DNA of 49,407 nucleotides from Acidimicrobiales bacterium (GCA_024638845.1 JAHEJN010000018.1:1-49407), one strand, 5' to 3'. Counted from the first letter of the stretch, positions 22,430 through 31,007 are shown. The notes: generated from the sequence alone by a model not told the origin. Made by a program: numbers and translations.

Positions 22430-24094
22430 ATGACCCTGTTCGCCGATCCCTCCGAGGATCTCCTGGCCGCGTTCGGACTCCGGTGCCGCGACATCCGATT
22501 CGGGCTGACCCAGGACGAGCTGTTCGTTGCTGCACTCGAGCACGACCGGGGGCGCATCCGCCCCGACGGCCCCGACGACGAGCCCAAGGCCTACGCCACC
22601 GCATTGGGCCTCGACGGTCCGCTCGTGTACTACAGCGACCCGTCGTGCACCGGCCGACCGGTGAGCGACACCTTCGCCGTCGCCCGGCCCGAGGTCGACG
22701 ACACCGTGTGGTGGAAGCCGGGCTTCTCCCGCTTCGAGCCCGACGCCTTCGATGCCCTCCTCCCCCGGGTCATCGATCATCTCAACGAGACCGACCCCAC
22801 GCTGTTCGTGACCGACGTGTTCTGCGGCCACGACCCCGAGTTCGCCCAGCCCTACCGATTCGTCGGTGAGTACGCCAGCCACGCCTACTTCTGCAACATC
22901 ATGTTCCCCAGCAACGTCCGCGACGACGCCGACCGAGCCGAGACCGGATGGACGCTCATCAACGTGCCGTCGTTCACGTGCGTGCCCGAACGCGACGGCA
23001 CCCTCAGCGGGCGAGCGGTGATCGTCGACATCGCCAATCGTCTGGCGTTGGTGCTGGGCCGCGCCGACTACTGCGGCGTGAACAAGAAGACGATGTTCAC
23101 CGCCATGAACTACCTCATGCCGGCGATCGGCCAGTTGTCGATGCACTGCTCGGCCAACGTCGGCGACGATGGCCGCTCGGCGATCCTGTTCGGGCTCTCC
23201 GGAACCGGCAAGACGACGTTGTCGGCCGATCCGAACCGCCTGCTCATCGGCGACGACGAACACGTGTGGACCGACCGTGGCATCGCCAACCTCGAGGACG
23301 GGTGCTATGCGAAGCTCATCGACCTGAACAAGAACGCCGAGCCGGTCATCGCGGCAGCACTGTCGATGAAGGGCACGATGATCGAGAACGTCCCGGCGCT
23401 GCCTGGCCGGGCCATCGCCGACACCGACCCGCAGGACTTCGATCTCACCGATGGGTCGATCACCGAGAACACCCGATTCGCCTATCCGCTCACGTGCAAC
23501 CCCGGCGTCGCCGAAGGGGCCCGCGGCCCTCACCCCGACACCATCGTGCTGCTCACGGCCGACGCGTTCGGGGTCTTGCCTCCGGTTTCGATCCTCGAGC
23601 CCGACGAGGTGATGTATCACTTCGTCACCGGGTTCACCTCGAAGCTGGCCGGCACCGAGGTGGGGGTCACCGAGCCCGAAGCCACGTTCTCGGCGTGTTT
23701 CGGCGGCCCGTTCATGGCCCAGAAGCCGTCGGTGTACGCCGAGTTGTTGGCCGCGCGAATGGCCCAGCACAAGACCCGCTGCATCCTGTTGAACACCGGA
23801 TGGACCGGCGGCCCCTACGGCAAGGGCGAACGCATGTCGTTGGCCGTCACGCGCGCGCTGCTCGATGCCGCGTTGAACGGCAGGTTCGACAACGCACCCG
23901 TGGTCGTGCAGCCGACGCTGGGGATGCGGATGCCGACGGAGTGTGCGGGTGTGCCCGACGAGATCCTCGACCCGCGCCAGACGTGGGACGACCCCGACGA
24001 CTACGACCACCACGCCGCCGAGCTGCGCCAGATGTTCCACGCGAACTACGAATCGAAGGGATTCGCCGATCTCGGCATCGTCAACGTGATGTGA
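22430..24094 (+). CDS. pckA: Phosphoenolpyruvate carboxykinase (ATP type)
   Basis: Converts oxaloacetate and ATP to phosphoenolpyruvate, ADP and CO2 at the start of gluconeogenesis. 554 residues, near the usual length for the ATP-dependent class. Signatures are the P-loop GLSGTGKTTLSADP (about 257-270), the metal-binding IGDDEHVW, EGCYAK-like EDGCYAKLIDL, and NTGWTGGPYGKGERM. The ATG follows GGAGGA with about ten bases spacing. A hairpin between it and the small gene upstream suggests separate transcription. Many actinobacteria use the GTP enzyme; the ATP type here is a useful taxonomic trait. It is convergent with galE. Confidence 0.95.
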   Translation: MTLFADPSEDLLAAFGLRCRDIRFGLTQDELFVAALEHDRGRIRPDGPDDEPKAYATALGLDGPLVYYSDPSCTGRPVSDTFAVARPEVDDTVWWKPGFSRFEPDAFDALLPRVIDHLNETDPTLFVTDVFCGHDPEFAQPYRFVGEYASHAYFCNIMFPSNVRDDADRAETGWTLINVPSFTCVPERDGTLSGRAVIVDIANRLALVLGRADYCGVNKKTMFTAMNYLMPAIGQLSMHCSANVGDDGRSAILFGLSGTGKTTLSADPNRLLIGDDEHVWTDRGIANLEDGCYAKLIDLNKNAEPVIAAALSMKGTMIENVPALPGRAIADTDPQDFDLTDGSITENTRFAYPLTCNPGVAEGARGPHPDTIVLLTADAFGVLPPVSILEPDEVMYHFVTGFTSKLAGTEVGVTEPEATFSACFGGPFMAQKPSVYAELLAARMAQHKTRCILLNTGWTGGPYGKGERMSLAVTRALLDAALNGRFDNAPVVVQPTLGMRMPTECAGVPDEILDPRQTWDDPDDYDHHAAELRQMFHANYESKGFADLGIVNVM

Positions 24095-24113
24095 CCGCGA
24101 CTCCGCCGCCGGC

Positions 24114-25148
24114 TCAGTCCCCGGACGGGCTCGGCGGCGGATAGCCGTCGGGGTTCTGTGTCTGCCAGCGCCAGTGGTCGGCGCACATGGCGCCCAGATC
24201 GCGGCTGGCCTCCCAGTGCAGCTCGACGCGGGCCCGCTCGACCGAGGCCACGCTGGCCACCGCATCGCCGGGGCGCCGGGGGCCGACCGAGAGCGGGATC
24301 TCCCGCCCACTCGCCGCCCCGGCCTGGTGCACCACCTCGAGCACCGAATGCCCGGCACCGGTGCCGAGATTCCACGCCCGGCATCCAGGGAACCGCTCGA
24401 GGGCCTCGATGGCCGAGACATGGCCGTCGGCCAGGTCGACCACGTGCACGTAGTCGCGGATGCAGGTCCCGTCGGGAGTGTCGTAGTCGTCGCCGAACAC
24501 GACCAGCTGGTCGCGACGTCCGAGGGCAACCTGCATGACGAAGGGCATCAGGTTGTTGGGAGCTCCGGACGGGTCCTCGCCGAGGCGACCGGACGCATGG
24601 GCACCCACCGGGTTGAAGTACCGCAACAAGGCGACGCGCCAGCGCTCGTCGGAGGCCGCAACGTCGGTGAAGACCTCCTCCTGCATGAGCTTGGTCCGAC
24701 CGTACGGATTCACCGCCCCCAGGGGATGGTCCTCGGTCATCGGCAGGAACCGGGGATCGCCGTACACGGTGGCCGACGAGGAGAACACCAGGCGCCAGAC
24801 CCCGAAGTCGGCCATGGCCTCGACCAGATTGATACCCCCGATCACGTTGGCCCGGTAGTAGCGGACTGGCTGGGCCACCGACTCACCCACCGCCTTGAGG
24901 CCGGCCAGGTGCACCACGGCGTCGATCGTGTGATCGGCGAACACCGACCGGAGCGCCGGGCGGTCGGTGAGATCGACCTGCTCGAAGATCGGTGATCCCC
25001 CACCGAGCTCCCCCGCCCGCTCGACGGCCACCTCGGAGCCGTTGACCAGGTTGTCGACCACGACCACCTCGTGTCCGGCCTGAAGGAGCGCGACGACGAC
25101 GTGGCTGCCGATGTAGCCCGCGCCGCCGGTGACCAGGGTGGTTGTCAT
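24114..25148 (-). CDS. galE: UDP-glucose 4-epimerase
   Basis: Interconverts UDP-glucose and UDP-galactose for envelope sugars. 344 residues of the extended SDR type: NAD-binding VTGGAGYIGSHVVVAL at the N-terminus, HLAGLKAVGESV, the active-site SSSATVYGDP with YGRTK (Tyr and Lys of YxxxK), LRYFNPVGAH, and DGTCIRDYVHVVDLADGH near the end. The ATG at 25148 directly precedes TTTLVTGG; a start four codons upstream is possible. It is divergent from hsp20, with the HAIR operator in between. Confidence 0.95.
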   Translation of the reverse strand: MTTTLVTGGAGYIGSHVVVALLQAGHEVVVVDNLVNGSEVAVERAGELGGGSPIFEQVDLTDRPALRSVFADHTIDAVVHLAGLKAVGESVAQPVRYYRANVIGGINLVEAMADFGVWRLVFSSSATVYGDPRFLPMTEDHPLGAVNPYGRTKLMQEEVFTDVAASDERWRVALLRYFNPVGAHASGRLGEDPSGAPNNLMPFVMQVALGRRDQLVVFGDDYDTPDGTCIRDYVHVVDLADGHVSAIEALERFPGCRAWNLGTGAGHSVLEVVHQAGAASGREIPLSVGPRRPGDAVASVASVERARVELHWEASRDLGAMCADHWRWQTQNPDGYPPPSPSGD

Positions 25149-25232
25149 GGCCCCATCCAACCACGCCGTACCCGTTGCCGGAGAAATACATCGCCGGAAC
25201 GGAATAGACCCCCAAACGAAGCGTTGAGGAAA

Positions 25233-25253
25233 CTTGAGTGCAAATCACTCAAG
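25233..25253. promoter_or_regulatory. HAIR operator (HspR-binding inverted repeat)
   Basis: CTTGAGT, seven bases, ACTCAAG: a perfect match to the HAIR consensus bound by the HspR repressor of actinobacterial heat-shock genes. It is centred about 64 bases before the hsp20 ATG and 95 bases before galE, in a position to block the hsp20 promoter. A TTGAGT within the left arm could itself act as a -35 element. Confidence 0.9.
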
Positions 25254-25306
25254 TACCCGATCTGTCATCTGTTCTGCCACTACCCATTTCTGCAAGGAGC
25301 ACAAGA

Positions 25307-25711
25307 ATGCTGTTCAGGACCTTCGATCCTTTCCGCGAAATCGACCGTCTGGCCGCCCGCACCACGCCGGCCACCCCGACGGTGGCCTACGACACCCTCA
25401 AATTCGAGGATCGCTACGAGCTGCGCTTCGACGTACCTGGAGTCGATCCCGACACGATCGAGCTCACCGTCGATGATCGCGAGCTCGTGCTCACCTTCGA
25501 GCGCGCCGACGAGGTGCCCGAGGGCGCCGAGGTCGTCGCCCGTCGCCGTCCGCTCGGCGTGGTCTCGCAGCGGCTGTTCCTCGGTGAGGGCCTCGACCCG
25601 CAGGGCCTCGATGCCCGCTGCGACCTCGGCGTGCTCACCGTGGTGATTCCCGTGGCCGAGGCAGCCAAGCCCCGCAAGGTGGCCATCGGTGCCGCCAACG
25701 GCGCCAGCTGA
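25307..25711 (+). CDS. Small heat-shock protein, Hsp20/alpha-crystallin family
   Basis: 134 residues. A short N-terminal arm (MLFRTFDPFREIDRL) is followed by the alpha-crystallin domain: YELRFDVPGVDPDTIELTVDDRELVLTFER (about 39-68) and LDARCDLGVLTVVIPVAEAAKPRKV at the end, with the GVLTVxxP motif. It is an ATP-independent holdase that keeps unfolding proteins soluble under heat. AGGAG lies eight bases before the ATG. The perfect HAIR site upstream points to HspR repression. A 15-bp hairpin follows the gene. Confidence 0.95.
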   Translation: MLFRTFDPFREIDRLAARTTPATPTVAYDTLKFEDRYELRFDVPGVDPDTIELTVDDRELVLTFERADEVPEGAEVVARRRPLGVVSQRLFLGEGLDPQGLDARCDLGVLTVVIPVAEAAKPRKVAIGAANGAS

Positions 25712-25769
25712 GCATCCCTTCCCCCGACACGGACTCCGGTTCCCCCGCCGTCGAGTCCGTCGGAGACGC

Positions 25770-25805
25770 CGTGGTGCGGGTGACCTGCCTCACCCGCACC
25801 ACGGT
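25770..25805 (+). terminator. 15-bp perfect hairpin after hsp20
   Basis: Arms 25770-25784 and 25791-25805 are exact reverse complements with a six-base loop (CCTGCC). No T-run follows. It separates the heat-shock gene from the Lrp-type gene. Confidence 0.75.
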
Positions 25806-25840
25806 GCGACAACCCGTTCGCCGAACGGTGCCGACCGACT

Positions 25841-25846
25841 AGGGTC
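25841..25846 (+). promoter_or_regulatory. -10-like box TAGGGT of the Lrp-type gene
   Basis: TAGGGT lies 27 nt before the ATG at 25874. Here a ribosome site (GAGGAGG) sits between, so a short leader is expected, unlike the leaderless genes. Confidence 0.4.
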
Positions 25847-25873
25847 ACAACCGACTCGAGGAGGTCTTCGTTC

Positions 25874-26107
25874 ATGGTCAGTTCCTACGTGTTGATCCAG
25901 GTCGACATGGGAAAGGCGTCCGACGTCGCCCGAGCCATTCGCGCCATCGACGGTGTCGTGAGCGCCGAAATCGCCACCGGGCCCTACGACATCATCGCCA
26001 AGGCGTCGGCCGACACGATGGACGATCTCGGACGCATGGTGGTCGGCCAGATCGAGATGGTGCCCGGGATCACCCGCACCCTCACTTGCCCCGTCGTCAA
26101 CCTCTGA
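25874..26107 (+). CDS. Stand-alone Lrp/AsnC ligand-binding (RAM) domain protein
   Basis: 77 residues, SSYVLIQVDMGKASDVARAIRAIDGVVSAEIATGPYDII with a C-terminal VPGITRTLTCPVV strand. This is the complete alpha/beta RAM domain of Lrp/AsnC regulators without the DNA-binding helix-turn-helix. Such proteins form ring oligomers and may bind amino acids or related effectors; they may modulate full Lrp proteins. The ATG has GAGGAGG about eight bases before it. It is a single gene convergent with the membrane protein gene that ends at 26125. Confidence 0.88.
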   Translation: MVSSYVLIQVDMGKASDVARAIRAIDGVVSAEIATGPYDIIAKASADTMDDLGRMVVGQIEMVPGITRTLTCPVVNL

Positions 26108-26124
26108 CCGGGGCCCGGCGCGCC

Positions 26125-26532
26125 CTACGACGTGGTGCCGACCAGCATCGCCCGAATGCCCAGGCCCATGAGGAACAGGCCGCCCCCGCCGTACAGCAGG
26201 TAGCGCACATGGGCCATCTGGGCTCGGTAGCTGTAGATGATGCCGACCGCGATGATGGCGACGAAGCCGTAGAACAGATGGAACTGCGGGGGCTCGATGT
26301 CCTGCCCGGCGACCAGAGCCACGCCGAGGCTCACCTGCACGAAGATCCACACCTCGGCGAAACCGGTGAACCACCACAGAGCGCGAGTGCGGAGACCCTC
26401 GACCCAGTTGGCGGCCAGGGCCCACACGCCCGCCAGACCGTTGGCGATCACCATCACCCACGCCGACGCCTCGTGGAGCTCGCTCAACGTCGTGGCCACG
26501 ACGAGCGCCGAGCCGGCGATCACGGCTGCCAC
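26125..26532 (-). CDS. Small four-helix membrane protein
   Basis: 135 residues with four hydrophobic segments (about 1-15, 24-42, 52-75, 85-100) and a short fifth near the end (LLYGGGGLFLMGLGIRAML). No family is recognised with confidence. The GTG start is one base after the stop of the histidine phosphatase gene, with GAGGTG upstream, so it belongs to the minus-strand run with that gene and the LmbE-like deacetylase. Confidence 0.75.
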   Translation of the reverse strand: MAAVIAGSALVVATTLSELHEASAWVMVIANGLAGVWALAANWVEGLRTRALWWFTGFAEVWIFVQVSLGVALVAGQDIEPPQFHLFYGFVAIIAVGIIYSYRAQMAHVRYLLYGGGGLFLMGLGIRAMLVGTTS

Positions 26533-26533
26533 C

Positions 26534-27082
26534 TCATCGGATCCGCGAGTCGGCGTCGCCGGGAAGGTGCGCGATCGAGACGACCCCGTCGATGACGTCG
26601 AGCTCGACGATCGCGCAGTGGTCTGGCCGAAAGACCGTGACCTCTTTCCGTCCGAGCACCGATGCCACCAGCGCGTTCATCACCACGAAGTGGCTCACCC
26701 ACACTTGCGGGAACCGAACCCCGGCAGCCGCCTCGAGGATGGCGCCGCGCCATTCGGCGACCTCGTCGGACAGATCGCTCCACTCTCCGGCCAACGCGCC
26801 GCGCAACCACTGGCGTCGCTCGGCCAGATCGATGCAGGGTGAGGGCACCTCGCGCAGCACCGGAGCGACCGCAACCGAGACGCCGTAACGCTCGGCCAGG
26901 GGCTCGGCCGTCTGGCGGGCCCGTCGCATGGGGGAGGAGAACACCGGACGCCGCTTCATCAGCGCCAGGCGATCGGCCAGGACCTCGGCCTGGGCCAGCC
27001 CCTTCGGGCTGAGACCGGGGTCGGCCGCCTCGCCGAAACCGGCCGCGGCCTCGCCATGGCGCACGACCAGGAGCCGGGTCAC
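26534..27082 (-). CDS. Histidine phosphatase family protein
   Basis: 182 residues of the phosphoglycerate-mutase-like superfamily. The catalytic RHG motif is in TRLLVVRHGEA at the very start, SSPMRRARQTAEPLAERYG gives the second Arg, and WVSHFVVMNALV holds the C-terminal His. The substrate is unknown. The GTG at 27082 overlaps the stop of the upstream deacetylase gene (GTGA), which supports this start over an upstream in-frame one. Confidence 0.88.
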   Translation of the reverse strand: MTRLLVVRHGEAAAGFGEAADPGLSPKGLAQAEVLADRLALMKRRPVFSSPMRRARQTAEPLAERYGVSVAVAPVLREVPSPCIDLAERRQWLRGALAGEWSDLSDEVAEWRGAILEAAAGVRFPQVWVSHFVVMNALVASVLGRKEVTVFRPDHCAIVELDVIDGVVSIAHLPGDADSRIR

Positions 27083-27867
27083 GACGAGAAGGTGATCGTG
27101 ATCGGAATCGGCTCCTTGCCCGGTTGCGACCCGGGCCGGTGGAACCACTCGGTCCCGAAGGCCCTGGCAAACACCTCGTCGCGCATGGAGAGGAAGAACG
27201 AGTCGTCGCGAATCTGGCTGGCGTGGGCGCGCATTGCCGCGCGCTTCCGATCGATGAAGGTCCCGAGGTCGACGGCATGGGTCAGCTCGGTCTCGGCCAT
27301 CCCGAAGGTCTCGGTGTCGACCTCGGGCGGCTCCTCCTCGTACAGCTCGGCCACCATGGCGAGCTGGCGAGCGATCTCGTCGCGGTTCATGGTGGCCCAG
27401 TACGCCTCGTCGATGCCGGCCATTTGGGCGAAGCGCGTGCCCACCCGATGCACCTGGATGTGATCCGGGTGGTCATATCCCCCGTGGTCGTCGTAGATCG
27501 TGAGCACGTCGACCGTCTCGTCGGAAACCAGGGTGGCCAAACGGGCGGCCGCCTCGTCGATGTCGGCCTGCCAGAAGCTGGCCGGATCGTCGTTTCTGTG
27601 GTCGCCGTTCATGCCGGAGTCGTGATAGCCGAGGAACTCGGTGCGGTGCACCCCGAGGATCTCCGCCGAGCGGAGCGTCTCGGATCGACGGCGATCGGCG
27701 AGGGATTCGCCGTCGTCGAGACCATCGTGGGGGTCGAGCCCGAGCTCGCCGGTGGTGGCCACCACCAGGATCACGCGGTGACCGGCCGCAGAAGCGCTCA
27801 TGATGAGACCGGCCGTGGCGATGGCCTCGTCGTCGGGGTGCGCATGGAAGCACATCAGGGTTGCCAT
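27079..27867 (-). CDS. PIG-L/LmbE-family deacetylase, mycothiol Mca/MshB-like
   Basis: 262 residues. The zinc site is visible in MCFHAHPDDEAIATAG (His, Asp, Asp at the N-terminus) and GGYDHPDHIQVHRVG. The family removes N-acetyl or N-acyl groups from sugar conjugates; in actinobacteria MshB makes mycothiol and Mca cleaves mycothiol S-conjugates for detoxification. Which of these applies is not certain from sequence alone. The ATG at 27867 gives the family N-terminus. It leads the run with the histidine phosphatase and membrane protein. Confidence 0.86.
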   Translation of the reverse strand: MATLMCFHAHPDDEAIATAGLIMSASAAGHRVILVVATTGELGLDPHDGLDDGESLADRRRSETLRSAEILGVHRTEFLGYHDSGMNGDHRNDDPASFWQADIDEAAARLATLVSDETVDVLTIYDDHGGYDHPDHIQVHRVGTRFAQMAGIDEAYWATMNRDEIARQLAMVAELYEEEPPEVDTETFGMAETELTHAVDLGTFIDRKRAAMRAHASQIRDDSFFLSMRDEVFARAFGTEWFHRPGSQPGKEPIPITITFSS

Positions 27868-27899
27868 GGGTGCCAGTGTGCCCGCCCGGCGGCCTCCTA

Positions 27900-27951
27900 C
27901 CGAAATTGGTTTGCTGGGGCTCACAAGTGAAGCCCAGCAAACCGATTTCGG
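27900..27951. repeat. 52-bp palindromic repeat, copy 1
   Basis: Begins CCGAAATTGGTTTGCTGGG and ends CCCAGCAAACCGATTTCGG; the arms pair around a 14-base centre with one mismatch or wobble. It ends three bases before the CaiB stop codon on the minus strand, so it could also act as its terminator. Copy 2 is at 42872-42923 (42 of 52 bases identical). Confidence 0.85.
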
Positions 27952-27954
27952 TCG

Positions 27955-29103
27955 TTAGGCGATTGCACCGTCGGATCGCAGCGACGCGATCTCTTCGGCG
28001 GTGAATCCTGCGGTTGCGAGCACCGCGTCGGTGTCGGCGCCCGCGGCCGGGGGCGGTGACGGCACGGCCGCGGGTGTGCGATCGAAACGGGGGGCAGGGG
28101 CCGGTTGGGTCGTGCCGGCCAGATCGAGGAATGTGCCCCGAGCGATGTTGTGCCGATGGTGGGGTGCTTCGTGCAACGACAGCACCGGAGCGAAGCACAC
28201 GTCGGTGTGTTCCATCACGGCGCACCACTCTTCGCGGGTCTTGGTGCGGAACACCTGGGCCAGACGTACTTTCAGCTCGGGCCAGGCCGACTGATCCATC
28301 TGGCGCTCGGCGAAGTCGGGGTCGGTGTCGAGCCCGGTCAGACGCAGCAGCTCGCGGTAGAACTGCGGCTCGATCGAACCGATCGACACGTACTTGGCGT
28401 CGGCGGTCTCGTATACATCGTAGAAGTGGGCGCCCGTGTCGAGCAGATTCACTCCTCGTTCGTCGCGCCACAGCCCGCCCTGGAGCATCGAGTGGGTCAT
28501 CATGGCCAACAGGGCCGAACCGTCGACCATCGCCGCGTCGATCACCTGCCCCTGCCCACTGCGGCCCGCTTCGACCAGCGCCGCGAGCACGCCCACCGCC
28601 AGAAGCATGCCGCCGCCGCCGAAGTCGCCGACGAGATTCATCGGCGGCACCGGCGCCTGCCCCGACCGACCGATCGCGTGCAGGGTGCCCGACAAGGCCA
28701 CGTAGTTGATGTCGTGACCGGCGGCCGAGGCGTACGGGCCGTCCTGGCCCCACCCGGTCATGCGCCCGTACACCAGTGCCGGATTCCGCTGGAGACACTC
28801 GTCGGGACCCACGCCGAGGCGCTCGACCACTCCGGGTCGGAAACCCTCGACCAGCGCGTCGGCCGTGTCGACCAGGCGCAGAACGGTCTCGAGTCCAGCG
28901 GGATGCTTGAGATCGACGCCGATGGACCGCTTGCCGCGGTTCAAGAGGTCACCCGAAGTCATGCCGGTGGGGTCGGGTCGAACGGCGCCGGCCCGCTCGA
29001 CCCGGATCACCGCGGCACCGAGATCAGCCAACACCATGGCACCGAAGGGCGCCGGTCCGAGCCCGGCCAGTTCGATGATCTTGGTGCCGGTGAGGGGTCC
29101 CAT
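27955..29103 (-). CDS. CaiB/BaiF-family CoA transferase, alpha-methylacyl-CoA racemase-like
   Basis: 382 residues. Starts MGPLTGTKIIELAGLGPAPFGAMVLADLGA, contains RGKRSIGVDLKHPAG, RMTGWGQDGPYASAAGHDINY (with the catalytic Asp in GHD) and GGGGMLLAVGVLAAL. The GHDINY form and overall length favour alpha-methylacyl-CoA racemase, which epimerises branched acyl-CoAs before beta-oxidation, over CoA transfer. The ATG at 29103 overlaps the stop of the hydrolase gene (TGATG). A GTG one codon upstream is possible. Confidence 0.9.
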   Translation of the reverse strand: MGPLTGTKIIELAGLGPAPFGAMVLADLGAAVIRVERAGAVRPDPTGMTSGDLLNRGKRSIGVDLKHPAGLETVLRLVDTADALVEGFRPGVVERLGVGPDECLQRNPALVYGRMTGWGQDGPYASAAGHDINYVALSGTLHAIGRSGQAPVPPMNLVGDFGGGGMLLAVGVLAALVEAGRSGQGQVIDAAMVDGSALLAMMTHSMLQGGLWRDERGVNLLDTGAHFYDVYETADAKYVSIGSIEPQFYRELLRLTGLDTDPDFAERQMDQSAWPELKVRLAQVFRTKTREEWCAVMEHTDVCFAPVLSLHEAPHHRHNIARGTFLDLAGTTQPAPAPRFDRTPAAVPSPPPAAGADTDAVLATAGFTAEEIASLRSDGAIA

Positions 29104-29984
29104 CACACCCTGCTGCCGACGATCAGCTGCAGGATCGCCTCGACGATCGGCGGCCAGAACGCGTCGAGCAGATCGTGGCCCATCTCGTCGATCATCAGCA
29201 GACTGGCACCCGGAATGAGCTCGGCTGTGCGTTCACCACCGCTGGGCGCGATGAGTGTGTCCTGGCCACCGTGCACCACCAGGGTGGCCACGTCGAGGCT
29301 CCGCAGGGCGGGCTCGCGGTCGTCCGACGCCATGGCTGCGCCGTATTGACGCTGGGCCGCATCGGGGTGGTGATCACGATCCCACATCTCGCCGAACTGC
29401 GCGGCGAGAGCCACCTCGTCGATCAGATCAGGCGTCCCCCATATGCGACGCTGGGCGATCGATCGCTCGATGGACTCCTCACGGGTGGTCGGGCCGGGCG
29501 ACAGAAGGGCTTCCATCGCCTCATCCGAACCCTGGCCGTAGTCGGGATTGCCCGTGTTCGACATGATGCAGGTGAGGCTGCGAACACGGTCGCGGTGGTT
29601 GACCGCCGTCAGCTGGGCGATCATCCCGCCGAGCGACATGCCGACCATGTGGGCGGAATCGAGCCCGAGGGCGTCGATCACACCGACCGCATCGGCCGCC
29701 ATGTCGTCGAGGTGATAGGGCGGCTCGAAGCTCTCGCCGGCGAGGGTGGCCGCCATCGCCTCGCCCAACTGAAACGGGAGGTGATCGAGCTTGGTCGACA
29801 GGCCGATGTCGCGGTTGTCGAACCGGATGACATAGAGGAACCGATCGGCCAACGCCTCGCAGAAGCCGACCGGCCACGACAAGCACTGCGCGCCGATCCC
29901 GGCGATGAGCAACACCGGCTCGTCGTCGGGGTCACCGAAGGTCTCGTGGTACAGATCGAGCTCGCCCACCGAAAGGAGAGCCAT
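29103..29984 (-). CDS. Alpha/beta-fold hydrolase
   Basis: 293 residues with the nucleophile elbow GMSLGG (Ser), an oxyanion-type LLIAGIGAQCLSW, a late acid in HGGQDTLIAPSGG and the catalytic His in DEMGHDLLDAFW. The chemistry (esterase, lipase or thioesterase) cannot be fixed. GAAAGGAGAG precedes the ATG at 29984. It lies between the PH-domain membrane protein and the racemase-like gene, with gaps or overlaps of only a few bases, so the three are one operon. Confidence 0.88.
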   Translation of the reverse strand: MALLSVGELDLYHETFGDPDDEPVLLIAGIGAQCLSWPVGFCEALADRFLYVIRFDNRDIGLSTKLDHLPFQLGEAMAATLAGESFEPPYHLDDMAADAVGVIDALGLDSAHMVGMSLGGMIAQLTAVNHRDRVRSLTCIMSNTGNPDYGQGSDEAMEALLSPGPTTREESIERSIAQRRIWGTPDLIDEVALAAQFGEMWDRDHHPDAAQRQYGAAMASDDREPALRSLDVATLVVHGGQDTLIAPSGGERTAELIPGASLLMIDEMGHDLLDAFWPPIVEAILQLIVGSRV

Positions 29985-29986
29985 CG

Positions 29987-30622
29987 CTACAACCGGTCGA
30001 GCAGGTCGCGCTTCTTGGCCTCGAACTCGGCGTCGGTGAGCACGCCGCTGCGGCGGAGCTCGTCGAGCTTCTTGATCTGATCGGGGATCGAGTCGCCCGT
30101 TTCACCCGATGTGGCGCGAGCGGCGCGACCCATGGTCTCGAAGCGCCGGCTCTCGTCGGCCTCCATGGCCCGATAGATGGCCTGCTGGACGTTCCGGGGC
30201 TTGCGGATGTCCTGGAAGGTCTGTCGCCCGCCCTCGCCGGCGGACTCGATGCCGAGGTCGCCAGCGCCGATCATGCGTTCGAACAACGACTGGTTGAAGA
30301 ACACGGTGTTGATGCGATCGAGGGGGATCTCGATCCCCTTCTTGGCGATCACCCCGGTGCGCGAGATCACCCGTTCGCTCGTGACAACGAAGTTGATGCC
30401 CGCCCACCGCACGTAGCGGACGACGAACAAACCGAGCGCCCCGAGCACGATGACTCCGGCCAGGATCCTCAGCGCGGCATTTCCCGTACCGGCCAGGACG
30501 ACGATGCCGAGGATGACCGCGGCCCCCAGGAGCGCTCCGGCCGGCGCGATGAACCACCAGTGAGGCCGCAGGTCGAGCACGATCTCCTCGTTGTCGTTGA
30601 GCATGTCGGGAGGGAAGGCCAC
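29987..30622 (-). CDS. Bacterial PH-domain membrane protein with C-terminal SHOCT motif
   Basis: 211 residues. Two membrane segments (about 25-45 and 51-69) lead to a bacterial PH domain: YVRWAGINFVVTSERVISRTGVIAKKGIEIPLDRINTVFF. The end is a short SHOCT domain (IPDQIKKLDELRRSGVLTDAEFEAKKRDLL). These proteins sit in the membrane with the PH domain inside; their role is unclear. The GTG at 30622 has a TACAGT box 7 nt before it. It heads the operon with the hydrolase and racemase-like genes. Confidence 0.87.
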   Translation of the reverse strand: MAFPPDMLNDNEEIVLDLRPHWWFIAPAGALLGAAVILGIVVLAGTGNAALRILAGVIVLGALGLFVVRYVRWAGINFVVTSERVISRTGVIAKKGIEIPLDRINTVFFNQSLFERMIGAGDLGIESAGEGGRQTFQDIRKPRNVQQAIYRAMEADESRRFETMGRAARATSGETGDSIPDQIKKLDELRRSGVLTDAEFEAKKRDLLDRL

Positions 30623-30629
30623 GAGGCTG

Positions 30630-30635
30630 ACTGTA
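30630..30635 (-). promoter_or_regulatory. -10-like box TACAGT of the PH-domain operon
   Basis: TACAGT on the minus strand, 7 nt before the GTG at 30622. Another leaderless-type start. Confidence 0.4.
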
Positions 30636-30655
30636 GTCCTTCCGCCGCGAAGCGG

Positions 30656-31000
30656 TCAGCCCCAACCGAGGTCGTGGAGACGGTCGTCGTCGATGCCGAA
30701 GTGGTGGGCGATCTCGTGCACCACGGTGACGAGCACCTCGTTGCGTACCTCGTCCTCGGTCGCGCAGACCGCGCAGATGGGATCCTGGTAGATGTAGACC
30801 CGGTCGGGCATGACCATGCCGCCGTAATCGTCGCGCTCGGTCAGTGGAACACCGTCGTAGAGCCCGAGGAGGTCGGGATCTCCCCCATCGCGCTCGACGA
30901 TGACGGCGACGTTTTCGATGAGGCCCGCGAGCTCGGCCGGAATCGCCTCGAGCGCGGTCTCGACCAGCGCCTCGAATCGACGGTTGCTCATGCGGATCAT
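30656..31000 (-). CDS. Metallopeptidase-family (zincin-like) protein
   Basis: 114 residues with the zinc motif VVHEIAHHFGIDDDRLHDLGW (HExxH). It belongs to the small 'metallopeptidase family' proteins of about 115-150 residues (DUF1025-like), with the typical YDGVPLTER and PDRVYIYQDPI stretches. The substrate is not known. The ATG at 31000 is chosen since TAGGGT lies 7 nt upstream; a second ATG three codons later is possible. It is divergent from the uvrD2-like gene. Confidence 0.85.
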   Translation of the reverse strand: MIRMSNRRFEALVETALEAIPAELAGLIENVAVIVERDGGDPDLLGLYDGVPLTERDDYGGMVMPDRVYIYQDPICAVCATEDEVRNEVLVTVVHEIAHHFGIDDDRLHDLGWG

Positions 31001-31007
31001 CGCAAGA

